Positions 1 through 10,200 of a stretch of 24,824 bases of DNA are shown in pieces. Under the pieces are notes generated by a model. It worked only from the letters and a program-made list of their open reading frames with translations. It ran no database searches and was not told the DNA's origin. This DNA is from Saccoglossus kowalevskii (Eukaryota; Hemichordata; Enteropneusta; Harrimaniidae). The stretch is from positions 760,466 through 785,289 of the forward strand of contig NW_003142798.1 of the NCBI RefSeq assembly GCF_000003605.2. Reading direction: 5' to 3'. Both the position numbers and the translations under genes were made by a program. Positions within the stretch are counted from its first letter, which is position 1, and each line of letters starts with the position of its first letter.

Positions 1-3000
1 CCCAAGGTAATTTATTTTATAGAACATGTTCAGCTATTATCTTGGCCTTTGAAAGAAACAAGTTCAGTCTTTACATGTCAACATGATTTGGAGCTGGTTA
101 AACATAGAGGAAAGTATTCGTACACTGGTCTTGTCGCAACGTGGTGACAGGGGACCTCGGGGGTCAGTTGCCGAGAGTACCATTTACCGTATCTTGGCAA
201 ACAAAGCACATGGTTAAACAATACAGAATGGAGCTACGTTGATTTTCATTTGTAACCAGAAGTGCTGCTGACAGTCGGCCGACAAGGGATCTTAAAAAAG
301 TTTGCATTTAAAAGAAAGAAGCACCTTATTGGTTATGCATGACTGTGACTGCGGGTATGCAGGACGGTTTGCACCATAGGTAACTAAGCTGTACACACCT
401 GAGTTATGTCGACAGTGAATGCATACTTATTATTGATGGTCTAATGACCCACAGTACCGTGAAGTGTTGTGTTGTTTATTGTGCAGCAGGGGCAAGAAAC
501 CTTGCACGCTTTAAAAACAATATTTCTCCCAAAATGAGGGCACCATTCATCACGTAGTCAACGCCAAATTAGCTGAAGTGGAAGGTGGAGCAAGCACATG
601 AATGCTGCGGTGTTAAAAACACGCGAACGCATGAATGACATTTTTTGCATCGAACCGAATTCCAAATATAATACCCGCTTTACAATGGTTAGCACAGGTG
701 AATGGCAGACTTCCCGGCCCTTCTTGCTCTGGAATGCAGTGAATTTTCTATACAACTTGTTTTGCAAGTGTACTGAGCTCTTCCGTTGGAGTACTTTGAC
801 TCAATCTGCACATACCGTATCCTAGGCTGACACGCCACAAACTCCAACGAATTTGGAAGTTTTATTATCATGGTGGATGGCAAACTTAAATCTCAGGGTT
901 CAATCATACATACTGAATTGTTTGTGTGTTTTTTTTGTTACCTTTAATCTTCAGTAACTTAAGGGGTACTACAAGGATCTTTTGATAAATTTTGTTGTTT
1001 TGCAGCTCTTTATGTTTGAAAGTTTTATGTTATTGAAACCAACAATGCAACACTTCAGTATTTTAATTATATCAATAACAGTAAAATTTTCTGAATTTCC
1101 CCGGTCATAGCCACGCATTTTTTACAACTGCAGGAGTGCTACAAGCAAACAGGATAAGCAGTTATTAGCATACCTAGAGATAACCTTTGACCTGACATGA
1201 CCTTATCCCCATGAACTTTTTTTTTTTTATGTTTATGTCCTCCATATAAAATTTTGAAAAAATTTGTCATGACTTTGCATCCATGTGCCAAAATTCTGGG
1301 GCAGTTTTATTCTGAGATTAATTATAATAAATAGGGCTGATATTGGAGGTACTAATGTTTTAGTAAAAAAGAGATAAAATTGAGATTTAAAAAGATAAAT
1401 CATATTACAGGACACGCTCAGGTGACGTGATAAGATCTAGTCAGTTGCTAATCTACAAATGAATAAAAATAATTGACAAACCAGAAATAAATAATGTTTT
1501 GTATCTAGACAACTGACCAATAAACAATATACTTGCTGTCAATATTTTCCCCTCATTTGTTGGCCGCAGACAGACTGGCAGGATTAGGTTGCCCCCATAG
1601 CTCATGTAAAGTTTCTCACATTACATTGTTGTATGGTTACCTGTTTAACAGCACAGAAAATCACAGACCATGGCCCATTTGTCAACAAATATAGACCGAC
1701 TAACTAAATATTTGGTAAAATCTAAAATTTCAATGTTTAAGACACTTTTCACTTAGCGCAGCTCATTTGTCATATGGAGCATTAATTCAGTACTTGTGGA
1801 AAACATGCAACTTGCTATGGTAAGTGATCGACTAAAAGCCAATGACGAGAGCATTGGGCAGTGGGCAGTGGAATATAAAGGGGTAGTTTCGCATGATTTA
1901 TAAATCCCCAAAAAACAACTTGTGACAAATATTGCAGTCATGAATTTATAGGCACTAAAAGCAAAATAATAACATTGACAACAAATGTTGAGAATTGATT
2001 TTTGTGACCATATAAATGCGAGGTATTAAAATCACATATCACGGGCAGCTCCTTCACTCAACTATCTTTTTTGTATTTTAAGAGTGTCTTTTTTTGGATA
2101 GCCATTAAATGATAACACTGTGCTGAGTACATACCAGAACATTACCAGGCTAACCGCCAATGGAAATCTATCATATCCTGTACATGATCATACCTAAGTA
2201 TTGTAGCTAGAAAAGAAAACGTCAGTTTCTCCAAATTTGCTCGTGAGAAACAGATAGTAAAATCGTATATACATCCCGTTGTTCGAGTAGTTTGTACCTC
2301 AATGGCAAATAATGTAGTCAGGTTGTTTGCACAGTGATTCAACTTGTCTACTAGACATCCTGGGACTCTACTCCACTCAACTTCCACTCGCACAAACAAA
2401 TGAATTAAACATCTCCCGTCTATTTAAAATTGTCAATAATGTATTTAAAAATATTTGTAGTAAAACTAAAACACTTATCGATGTGTCATTTGTTAACGCC
2501 TTATAACATTCAGACAACTACATACTGGCTCGCGGTGAATGGTTGAACCAAATTTTTTTTTTCTTCAGTTTTAGGTAACTTATTTTCAAAAGGGTGAAAG
2601 AAAGAATAACGAGATGGTCGGCCATCTTGAATACCCAATGATTTCCATCATTTTGGCAATGAAATCTTTCAGGATAACCAGACAGTTAATGTAAACATTT
2701 CTAAGATATCTGATTTATTTGCACAGCAGTGGTTCTCATCTCACTCAGAAATGTAACAACTACACAGCCTACAATGAAAATAAACCGGGATCTTGTATCA
2801 GCTGAAATAGCCATTTGGGTAAGGATGCGTTATTTAACTTCAGCTCAAAATCAACAATACAGGAGGATAGTATAAGCATAACAAAAATGTTTGTTTTATT
2901 GAGATGTGATTTTCGTGAAATAAGCCTTGATCATCGATAGTGCAAGTAATTGAAAATACAACTTTTAATTGAATACGATAAACCCAGAAAAAAATATTCT

Positions 3001-3631
3001 GCAATTTAGGCGATTGAAAGTCAACTTAGGAGGCATGACCTAAATAAGACAGCCTGTTCTCATCGCAAGTTTATCATTCTCTTTTACATGCTCGGGTATG
3101 GAACTCAATTTATAATAGTAAACAAGCAGTTAAAGAATCTGCATCGCGGTTGCACACACCAACATCGAGTTGACTTGATTTATTTCTCACACGATCTGAT
3201 TGGGTGTAACAAGTCGAGAACTAAAGGGCAAACTTAGTGATTACAATGTTTGCTCCGGAACCTGTGTAAATGACAACCAAAATATGAAATTAACAGACAA
3301 GGCATCAAATGTAACATAAATAGCAAGTCGTCAAACATCGACAAGGACCCTATACTTTTAAAGTAAACAGGTGGATTTTTTTAAAAACAATTTGGTAGAA
3401 GTCTCTGACATTCGATGGCCCAACATCTCAAGCCACCCTCCTTAGGCTTAACATTAACAGGAAGGAGAACACAAGAAGTCATCTGATAAGAAATTAGAAC
3501 ATAGGTTAGACAGAATTTTTTTGTTTGACACTCTGCAGAAAACAATCCCAGTCTATCTATCCATCAAACCACTAGTGTAAACTTCTCTGCTCTATTGGTG
3601 AAATCTAAACCATACGCAGACTACCAAGGGT

Positions 3632-3991
3632 GTCACCGTGGAAACAATATATGAAAAGATTTATTTCTCCATCATTTGGATGTTCAGGATGTTAAGCTTT
3701 ATAACCATAGCAACCACTGTGGTATTATCAACAGAATCAACATGGGAGTGTTACCATTGGGTTCTTATGATAAAACCAGATGACTTTTTGATCACCAACT
3801 GAGTGGTATTAAAAGTCATCTTTTCTGACAGTTTTTTGTTTGTGTCCTTTCATCTACAAGATATTTAAATATTTGGATGGCCATGGAATTACTGAAAGCT
3901 TTTAGAACCAGAATGAAATCTCAACACTGCTCTACATCTCTAGTCATCCAGACATACTCCTGTCACCACCTGATAAAGTTACCATAGCAAC
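3632..3991. promoter_or_regulatory. Cluster of three RFX X-box-like motifs (candidate intronic enhancer)
   Basis: Three close matches to the palindromic X-box bound by RFX factors (GTNRCC-NN-RGYAAC) lie within 360 bases. They are GTCACCGTGGAAAC at 3632-3645, ATAACCATAGCAAC at 3701-3714 and GTTACCATAGCAAC at 3978-3991. The last matches the consensus fully, the first differs at one position, and the middle one has a good right half. RFX factors are known to drive ciliary and neuronal genes. Whether this piece is an enhancer of the Meteorin-like gene is inference from its place in intron 2. Confidence 0.35.
3778..3821. repeat. Short inverted repeat (hairpin)
   Basis: AGATGACTTTT at 3778-3788 is the exact reverse complement of AAAAGTCATCT at 3811-3821, with partial further pairing inside (ATCACC against GGTAT). 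It lies between the second and third X-box-like motifs. It may be a tiny foldback remnant or chance. No target duplication is evident. Confidence 0.4.
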
Positions 3992-4517
3992 AAATTTTAT
4001 AACAAATAAATCAGAACAGAAGTTGGGGGAAAATACGGACTACTGATTATACATGGGATATCTTTTGGACCAGGGTCCTAATATCTGAATCAGGGGCCTG
4101 ATATAGCAATATTCAAATATTTTGTTCAAAATGAGCAAGAAATATTGAACTAAAGTAAAAGATTTATCAGCGTCAGTGCTCAGAAAAGCCATGAATGTTG
4201 AGAAACCCGCTCAGCTCATCTAGGTTTCCCATGAATATCACATTTTCCCACACTGACACACCCACTTCAGAGACACCGATCTCTTTCAAGCGATTCTCTT
4301 TGCTCCCTTTGTGAGCTGGTCCAGGTTGAGCATGTTTGCTTATTCTTCAAGCTTTCTCTATAGAGAGTAGGAGCACATAGCAAGTTCTAATGCTCCTCTT
4401 TGGCTTATCTGTTTTATAGTCATTGTGCTCAAAAGTAAACACTTATGCATTGAAATAAGTTTAAATAGATCTCAGTTGTAAGGACTCAATGAAGAGGCGG
4501 ATGTTGAGGCATTTAAA

Positions 4518-4541
4518 GGGGGAGGGGGAGGAGGCATTGGG
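4518..4541 (+). repeat. G-rich run, possible G-quadruplex
   Basis: Two runs of five G separated by a single A are followed by GG, AGG and a final GGG after a short spacer. Four G-tracts of at least two are available, so a quadruplex is possible on the plus strand DNA. In the minus-strand pre-mRNA it would be C-rich and would not form one. Confidence 0.35.
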
Positions 4542-6677
4542 AAAGAATATTCCACCCCTCTATATAATACACTTATTTCAAAAGAACCCAGTTTATCTAC
4601 CATCAATGAAATCTAACGACAAATTTGTGATTTTGAAATAAATTTTGAATCTTGTTAGCAAATCTTGAATTATTTTTATATATAATAATGTTAAATTTTT
4701 GCTATATCCATTTAATGGTTATTAAATTAGCTGACCCAATTTCATGCCGGGTACATCACTTGAATGGCCTATATATGCAGCATTAAAGGACCCCTAATTG
4801 CGGATGACATAGGCTGAAGCGCTTAAGAAACATACCAGTTAAACCTTGACGCGTCTTTCCATTCATGGAGCATATTTTCTCACAGCCGACTACATATCTT
4901 TGCTATTGTTACACGCCGGCTGCTATTCTCCCATCCCCTCTTCTTCTTAAACTGCAGCAATTTACAAGGAAAACACGGACATAGGGAATCTAATTGTGAA
5001 CCTGTGTGAATGTGTTCTTCCCGCGCTTTCCAGCCCTACGGGTTCGTTCAGATGAATAGGTGAGCTAGAAACGAGGGAACAATATGGACTATTCTTTATG
5101 CACTAAACTGGATAAACTGAATGTAGTACATTCACAAGGAAAACACCCAGGGTTGAACTATATATAATTAACCATCCCCTGGGAAACTGTTTCACTATAA
5201 CCTACACTTGAGATGTTATAATTATTCTCCGTCCCTAATTTCCATGTAGTAATTGGTTGAGTGATAGTTTGCGCATTTCCTCTTCAATGGAAATTAATAT
5301 TATATATTTTACAATATAATTCATCCATATTTAAGTTGAGAATTTCTAACAGGAACTAAATCTTGCAACAAGAAAATTGAAAAAGACTAATGTATTCTTT
5401 GAGAAATGAGAAAGTGGGTTGAATGAATTAAAGTTGAATGCCTTAATTTGCATAAAAAAAAGAGATCACCAAGGCTATCTCATTGATTTGCTACTCTTTT
5501 TTTTTTATGGTGAGTATTGTTTTCAAATTGATTATTTCCAAAGTATTGGGATTCAACGATGATAGCAACTTGAACCCAAACTTGTTTTCCTAACTAGTTA
5601 TTATCTTACTATCTGGACTATGCATCTTATCGGCATTTAAGTGTATGTAAACTCCCACATCCCCGGTGACATGATTTAACATGAATAACTTCTCTGAAGA
5701 CACAGCATCAAGAAAAGCCAGGGCATGTTTAAACATTTTACGTAGAGACAACTTTTACTTCAAATAACATGACCTCTGACCTAAAAAAGTACATCTCCAT
5801 AGAAACACATTTAACACCTGAAAGCTATTCAGTCAGATTGAATCCACTTTACAAGTGTACCCTTTACCCTCCCCTCCTTTGTTTCTTAAGTCATGCTAAG
5901 TCAATCACCTCTTTTAATCGTTAAGATGAAAATCCTGTTACACTACCCAATGCACTTGTCAGTAAAAAGTCTGCTTTCTTTCATTCATAATGTTAGGTAG
6001 ATTACCTTTCACAGTATGAAAGGCTACCAGAGCACACGCTGCTTATCCCATTCCTTTGAAGCCAATGCATTACTTTTCCAACCGAAAAACACTACTCTGA
6101 AACCAGACTATCAACTGGCTAAAGTAAGGTAAAAGGGGGAGCATGAAATCGAAGAACCGATGATCTGCCCAACAGGTCAGAGTCTTATCACCTGACAAGC
6201 AAGAGTATGTAAAACGATAGGCGCTTGCAACAGGTCACTCATTATGCATTGGGCTTATAATACAACTCTGCCCCGCCCCCTTTTGACAAGCAGCCTTTCG
6301 TGCAGTGTATTTGTGGTACTATATGGTCCGAGTGAGCTGCAGAGCTTCGAACTCATTATACAGTGGGGTGAGGCAGTACGCTGTGATGAAAGATATCGTA
6401 ATTTCTCCATTTGTACAGGTGCATTTGGTGCAACTTACAACACCTACTTCAAATTGGAAAATTACTATTGAGCACTGAACTTGATCACTCAGAAGGAGGG
6501 TACAGCTAATTAGCCTAACAATGCAGCTTGACTATTGTCATTAACTGTGTATTGTTGATAATTTCAGGGATAATTCAAACATAGAGAATGACATGTTCCA
6601 GCAGAAACTAAGGGCCAACATGCTTGTACGCATGAACACTGCTACAGAAAACACTTCTTAATTATGGATGAGCTTAC

Positions 6678-7117
6678 CTTCAAACGTATCCCGACTTTTA
6701 CCCTGTTGGTGATGGTTCACTTTTAAATCATACTCAAACGAGACAGTTTTCCTCTTGCCATCCATATTGGGCATGGCTTCTGCAAACAGAGTCGCTCTAC
6801 CATCTCGCGACTCAAAACAATGCGTCCTACTGAGGAGTTCCTTCCATAGTCCCTCATCCTCCGCATTATTATGATCCTTATCCTGGAGTTTGGGATGGAT
6901 CAAATATTCCAGTTTTGTCCGACCTTCTACATAGATGTTTGCACCTGTGAATTTACTGGAAGGTTTGATGCATCCTTGGAAATCCTTTCCCGAGTTTCCA
7001 TACTGAAAAGTTATTCGGATTGCACCATAGGCATAGTCCCAGTCAACTCGGCCCTTAGAGCAGCCCAAGTAGAGTTGTTGTACACTTTTATTATCAGGAT
7101 CCTCAGACAGGCCACTA
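6678..7117 (-). CDS. METRNL: Meteorin-like secreted factor, exon 2 (CUB-like domain)
   Basis: This is the second coding exon of a Meteorin-family protein, a secreted factor that in vertebrates acts on glia, neurites, fat and immune cells. Joined to exon 1 it supplies residues 35-181. Family blocks are clear: SSGLSED, LYLGCSKGRVDW, GAIRITF, the C-I-K-P block, TGANIYVE, and TLFAEAMPNMDGKRKTVSFE followed by YDLKVNH. They match vertebrate METRN/METRNL in order. Cysteines at about 54, 84 and 135, plus Cys30 in exon 1, match the conserved N-terminal cysteines. Asn44-Lys-Ser is a glycosylation sequon. The exon starts after a pyrimidine-rich TTTCATCTCAG acceptor and ends at a consensus GAAG|GTAAGC donor in phase 1. 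About 15 extra, mostly charged residues lie at 113-130 compared with vertebrates. The C-terminal NTR-like half is not in the window. The symbol is by family; METRN or METRNL cannot be separated here. Confidence 0.93.
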
Positions 7118-9694
7118 CTGAGATGAAAGAAATATATAAGCATTAGCCTTCAGTCAGTCCATTATAATAATCTAAAGAGTTAACCATTATAACTCAGTGA
7201 TGATAGATTTTGTAAAATCCACTCAGAGAAATTATTCAGAAGAAGAAAATTTTACAGAAAAAACATGCATACTTTACAGCAGCACCATCATGACCCCCCC
7301 CCCAAGTTTCCAATGGTCAACCCCTGATGTTGTATATCTAGCACGAAGTATTCAGTAAATTTGAACAGAAAATTTAATCTTTGTGAATAGTCTTTTAAAA
7401 TAAATGTAGGAAACAAACAGTTTACATATCATTAGCGAAACGGATATACGAGAAAGCACATTCCTAAAATTTTGAAGAACCACAACTGAAATGTATCGAT
7501 TATTTGTTACATCCATATTTGCTACTGAACAAAACAAGCAGTGAGAATCTTAAACACTTTAGTGACGACAAGAAATCTCATGTCAAAAACATGTCGATGG
7601 ATATTCGAGGCGTCAAAAGGTTGCCCGCAAACTTGAACTTGTCAATCTACATAAAGCGTGTTGTACCGAAAAGCGATGTTGGAATAACTCCTGGAATTCT
7701 AAGTGGTCACGGACGTAGATAATTCGAGTGAGCTCATCGGAGCGACGAAGGTAAATAAACTTCGACGCGATTCGATAGGATTAGAACAATCATCAAAAAC
7801 CCATAGCGCATAAGAATATTATTATTGAACAAAGTTTACAGGAAAATATCATTATCGGCGGAAAACTTTGTTAAAATGTAGGAATGCTCTTCGCCGTTAG
7901 CGAATCCAATGATACCGGTTTCACTCATTAGAACCAATTGAAAAGTTCATCGGAAAATTGCGCTTTCCTCTCAACTGTATTAGTCTCTCCTTTCATAAGA
8001 GCTGATCGGATTTCCCGATTCAATTAGAAATCTTAGACGTCTTCCATTCACACAAATAAAAATATATGTGCGGTCTGCTGGGTTAGCTGGTCTCCGGGTG
8101 ACGGAGCACGCTGAGAATGGTTGTTTACTTTGGGCGTTAGGTGACTTAGTGTTCCAACTTCACACGAAAAAGGGCAAGACAGAAAAGGGCGGGTAATGGT
8201 TACCGAAGACAAACCATGGGGGAGTTCCATGGGAAAATGCGATTTCATAACGCAGTAACAGCTCTCACATATGTAACCAGTTACGCTGAATTCGTCGAGG
8301 GGGAGTAGTGCAGGCTGTTAGCTTATGTGGTTATGTATTTGCAATGTTTGTTGCGAAGCAAGTCATGGATATCTGGTTTGAGCATACAGAACAAACTCAC
8401 AAGGATGCCTTGTAGAACATCTGTGTTTACAAGTTAAATTACACGACTCCTGGTGCTGTTCCAAAACACCTTGATAACATTCACACTCGGCCAATCACTG
8501 AGCATTGCCTCGTCTGGGTCACACACGCGGACCTTTGAAAATTAGAAATAGTTGGCGACGTTCTCAACCGAAGATGTTAATTTCGAACACAGGAGTGAAC
8601 GTTAGCGCTAGTATTCAACTCGAATTTAGTATTTAGACCCAAATTTAACAGTGAAAACCAGTGTGGATGAGACTTTACTTATAGGGCGGTCGTCCTCTTT
8701 ATGTCCGTATTATGGAATTAAATCGCCATGAGTGGAGCTTCCTGCTTCTTTTTTAATTTTTCTCTTTCAACGATGGTTCACACGATTTTTCGGGTGATTA
8801 GCAGACAACGCGGACAGTGACACCGTTTTCCGTGCGTCTGGTGAACATGTCAAACATGTCAATTCCATTAACGTACTTCCATTGTGGCCTTCGTTTAATT
8901 TGCCTACTTTCCCACGCTATCATTCGCATTCGCGTAAAACGTACAGAATCTTGAATTAATCACGCCTTCGTTAAATAGTATCCTTTTAAAAATTACCGAC
9001 CGTTAACGTTTAAAATTAGCGCCTAAGAAAAAAGAAAACGATGGGCTCAGTGTGTGACATGGGTGAGATACCCCACCGGCCGTGAGCAGGGATCAAATGG
9101 GGGTGTCAAAAGGCTTTTAAACAACTTTTTAATTGTGATGGTAACAAAGGTGATACCACTGTTCAAAGGCAGGATCAGCAAAGAGATAACACCTCGCTGT
9201 AAGGGGTCTATCTCGTCCTCTCTATCAACAGGAAGAAAAATATACGCCGAACTTCGGAGGGATGCAAGCCGAAGTCGTTCTAAGTAACACGTCAGTCAGG
9301 TCTCCAATGCAAATGCCAGAGAAGAAAGCCCAAAACAGGTCGTTTTGTGTTCCTCCAGTAGTGCATGGAACAGCGTCTCTCTCCGAATTACTGACTCTCA
9401 ATATAGCCTGTACTTTCTGTACATATTATTGACAGCTACTGTAGCGACTTGATCCGCGTTTCCCTACCAGACACCTCAAAATTGCCACAGACCACATCAC
9501 ACCAAGACCATGAGTCGCATGTAATTGTAAATAGTGCGAACACGTAAACATCGAGATTGATTTACATGCTTGAATAGGGCCCTATTCAAATGATACCTGT
9601 TCGTTCGTCTAGGCAGATCAACGGACTTCATAATTTGTTTTTCAGGAAACGGTCTACTGAGAAGAAAGTAAGCACAGAAATGAAGTTGTCCTAC
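7118..9694 (-). other. Meteorin-like intron 1
   Basis: This 2577-base intron runs from an AG|GTAGGA donor to a CTCAG acceptor and splits a Ser codon (phase 2). The left part, to about 7.4 kb, is CpG-poor like intron 2; the rest is clearly richer in CpG. A run of ten C lies at 7294-7303. Several 60-80 codon ORFs occur on both strands, for example 7504-7722 plus and 9054-9287 plus. None resembles a known protein, and none has the conserved-block look of the two exons. No mobile element was recognised. Confidence 0.75.
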
Positions 9695-9798
9695 CTCCCA
9701 ATCCAGTCGCATTCATCGCTGGTGTAATGACAGTGCACCCAGACAACACAGCTCACGAGGCACCACAGCAGCACGGCCTGGGTACGTACACTCGGCAT
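9695..9798 (-). CDS. METRNL: Meteorin-like secreted factor, exon 1 (signal peptide)
   Basis: First coding exon, 34 codons plus two bases. The ATG sits in a good context (GTGACCATGC, A at -3). It begins MPSVRTQAVLL, followed by a hydrophobic stretch WCLVSCVVWV to about residue 21, a typical signal peptide with likely cleavage near His22-His24. The mature protein then opens with YTSDECDWIG, which matches the vertebrate Meteorin start (Tyr-Ser-x-Asp-x-Cys-x-Trp-x-Gly). The exon ends at AG|GTAGGA, and splicing to 7117 keeps the frame and gives Gly-Ser-Ser-Gly-Leu, as expected for the family. The exon falls in CpG-rich sequence, as the 5' end of a gene with a methylated body would. Confidence 0.9.
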
Positions 9799-10200
9799 GG
9801 TCACACGTAGTAGTAATGCAACCCCGTCATTCATAGGGGTTAGTACCTCTCCGCAGTACACAAGTAAAAAGTTTTTAAAAAAAGTTTGTTTTAAAAACGC
9901 ACGGGGAAAAACTACAACATGCTTCCGACAACAGTAGCTACGATCAACAGCACTACATCACATCTGATATCGTTTTTGAGATGACAGTAATATCCTAGAC
10001 CGCCGGAACGGCAATCCCGAGAAATCAACTTGTAGTAAACAGCGGCGAGAACGCACTCACAAGTGTAGCACACGTTATGTGGGACTGTATGTTATCGACA
10101 AACTTCGGCCCTCCTTCTCTACGCTCCCTGGGCTATACCATTCTTAAATAGGGTGTATAGCTGAACTACTGACGAGTGCTCATTTGAACATTTTCCCGTT
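9799..10200 (-). promoter_or_regulatory. Candidate promoter and 5' UTR of the Meteorin-like gene
   Basis: Reading the minus strand, a TATA-like CTATTTAAG lies at 10143-10151, which would put a start site near 10.12 kb and give a 5' UTR of about 320 bases without any needed intron. The interval is CpG-rich and its minus strand contains a purine-rich block around 10.11 kb. No initiator or bound factor can be proven from the sequence, and an upstream non-coding exon is equally possible. Confidence 0.3.

Larger units (their letters stand above)
1..6677 (-). other. Meteorin-like intron 2 (partial); no exon recognised
   Basis: This is the stretch downstream of exon 2 on the minus strand, so it is intron 2 of the Meteorin-like gene, continuing past the left edge. 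I looked on the minus strand for the next conserved Meteorin block, the Cys-x-Pro-Cys and Cys-Thr-Ser-Asp-Phe motifs of the C-terminal half. I scanned for their reverse-complement codon patterns and found no convincing match. The sequence is AT-rich and CpG-poor: I counted 5 CpG in 3301-3960 by hand. Contents noted: a G-rich run at 4518-4541, a small hairpin at 3778-3821 and X-box-like motifs at 3632-3991, listed separately. ORFs of 60-90 codons inside it resemble nothing known to me. Confidence 0.6.

Noticed and set aside
442-549. A 36-codon plus-strand ORF with a Cys-rich start (KCCVVYC), faintly like a zinc finger.
   Set aside because: Too short, no following zinc ligands in the expected spacing, and no splice donor that extends it convincingly.
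2142-2399. Minus-strand 85-codon ORF containing Cys-Ile-Tyr-Asp-Phe, compared with the Meteorin Cys-Thr-Ser-Asp-Phe motif.
   Set aside because: No matching residues on either side and no Cys-x-Pro-Cys before it; a chance resemblance.
2617-2632. GTCGGCCATCTTGA here also occurs inside the MITE-like element near 16697, suggesting a second copy.
   Set aside because: Similarity does not extend past the 14-mer. It contains a YY1-like GCCATCTTG core, but that alone supports no call.
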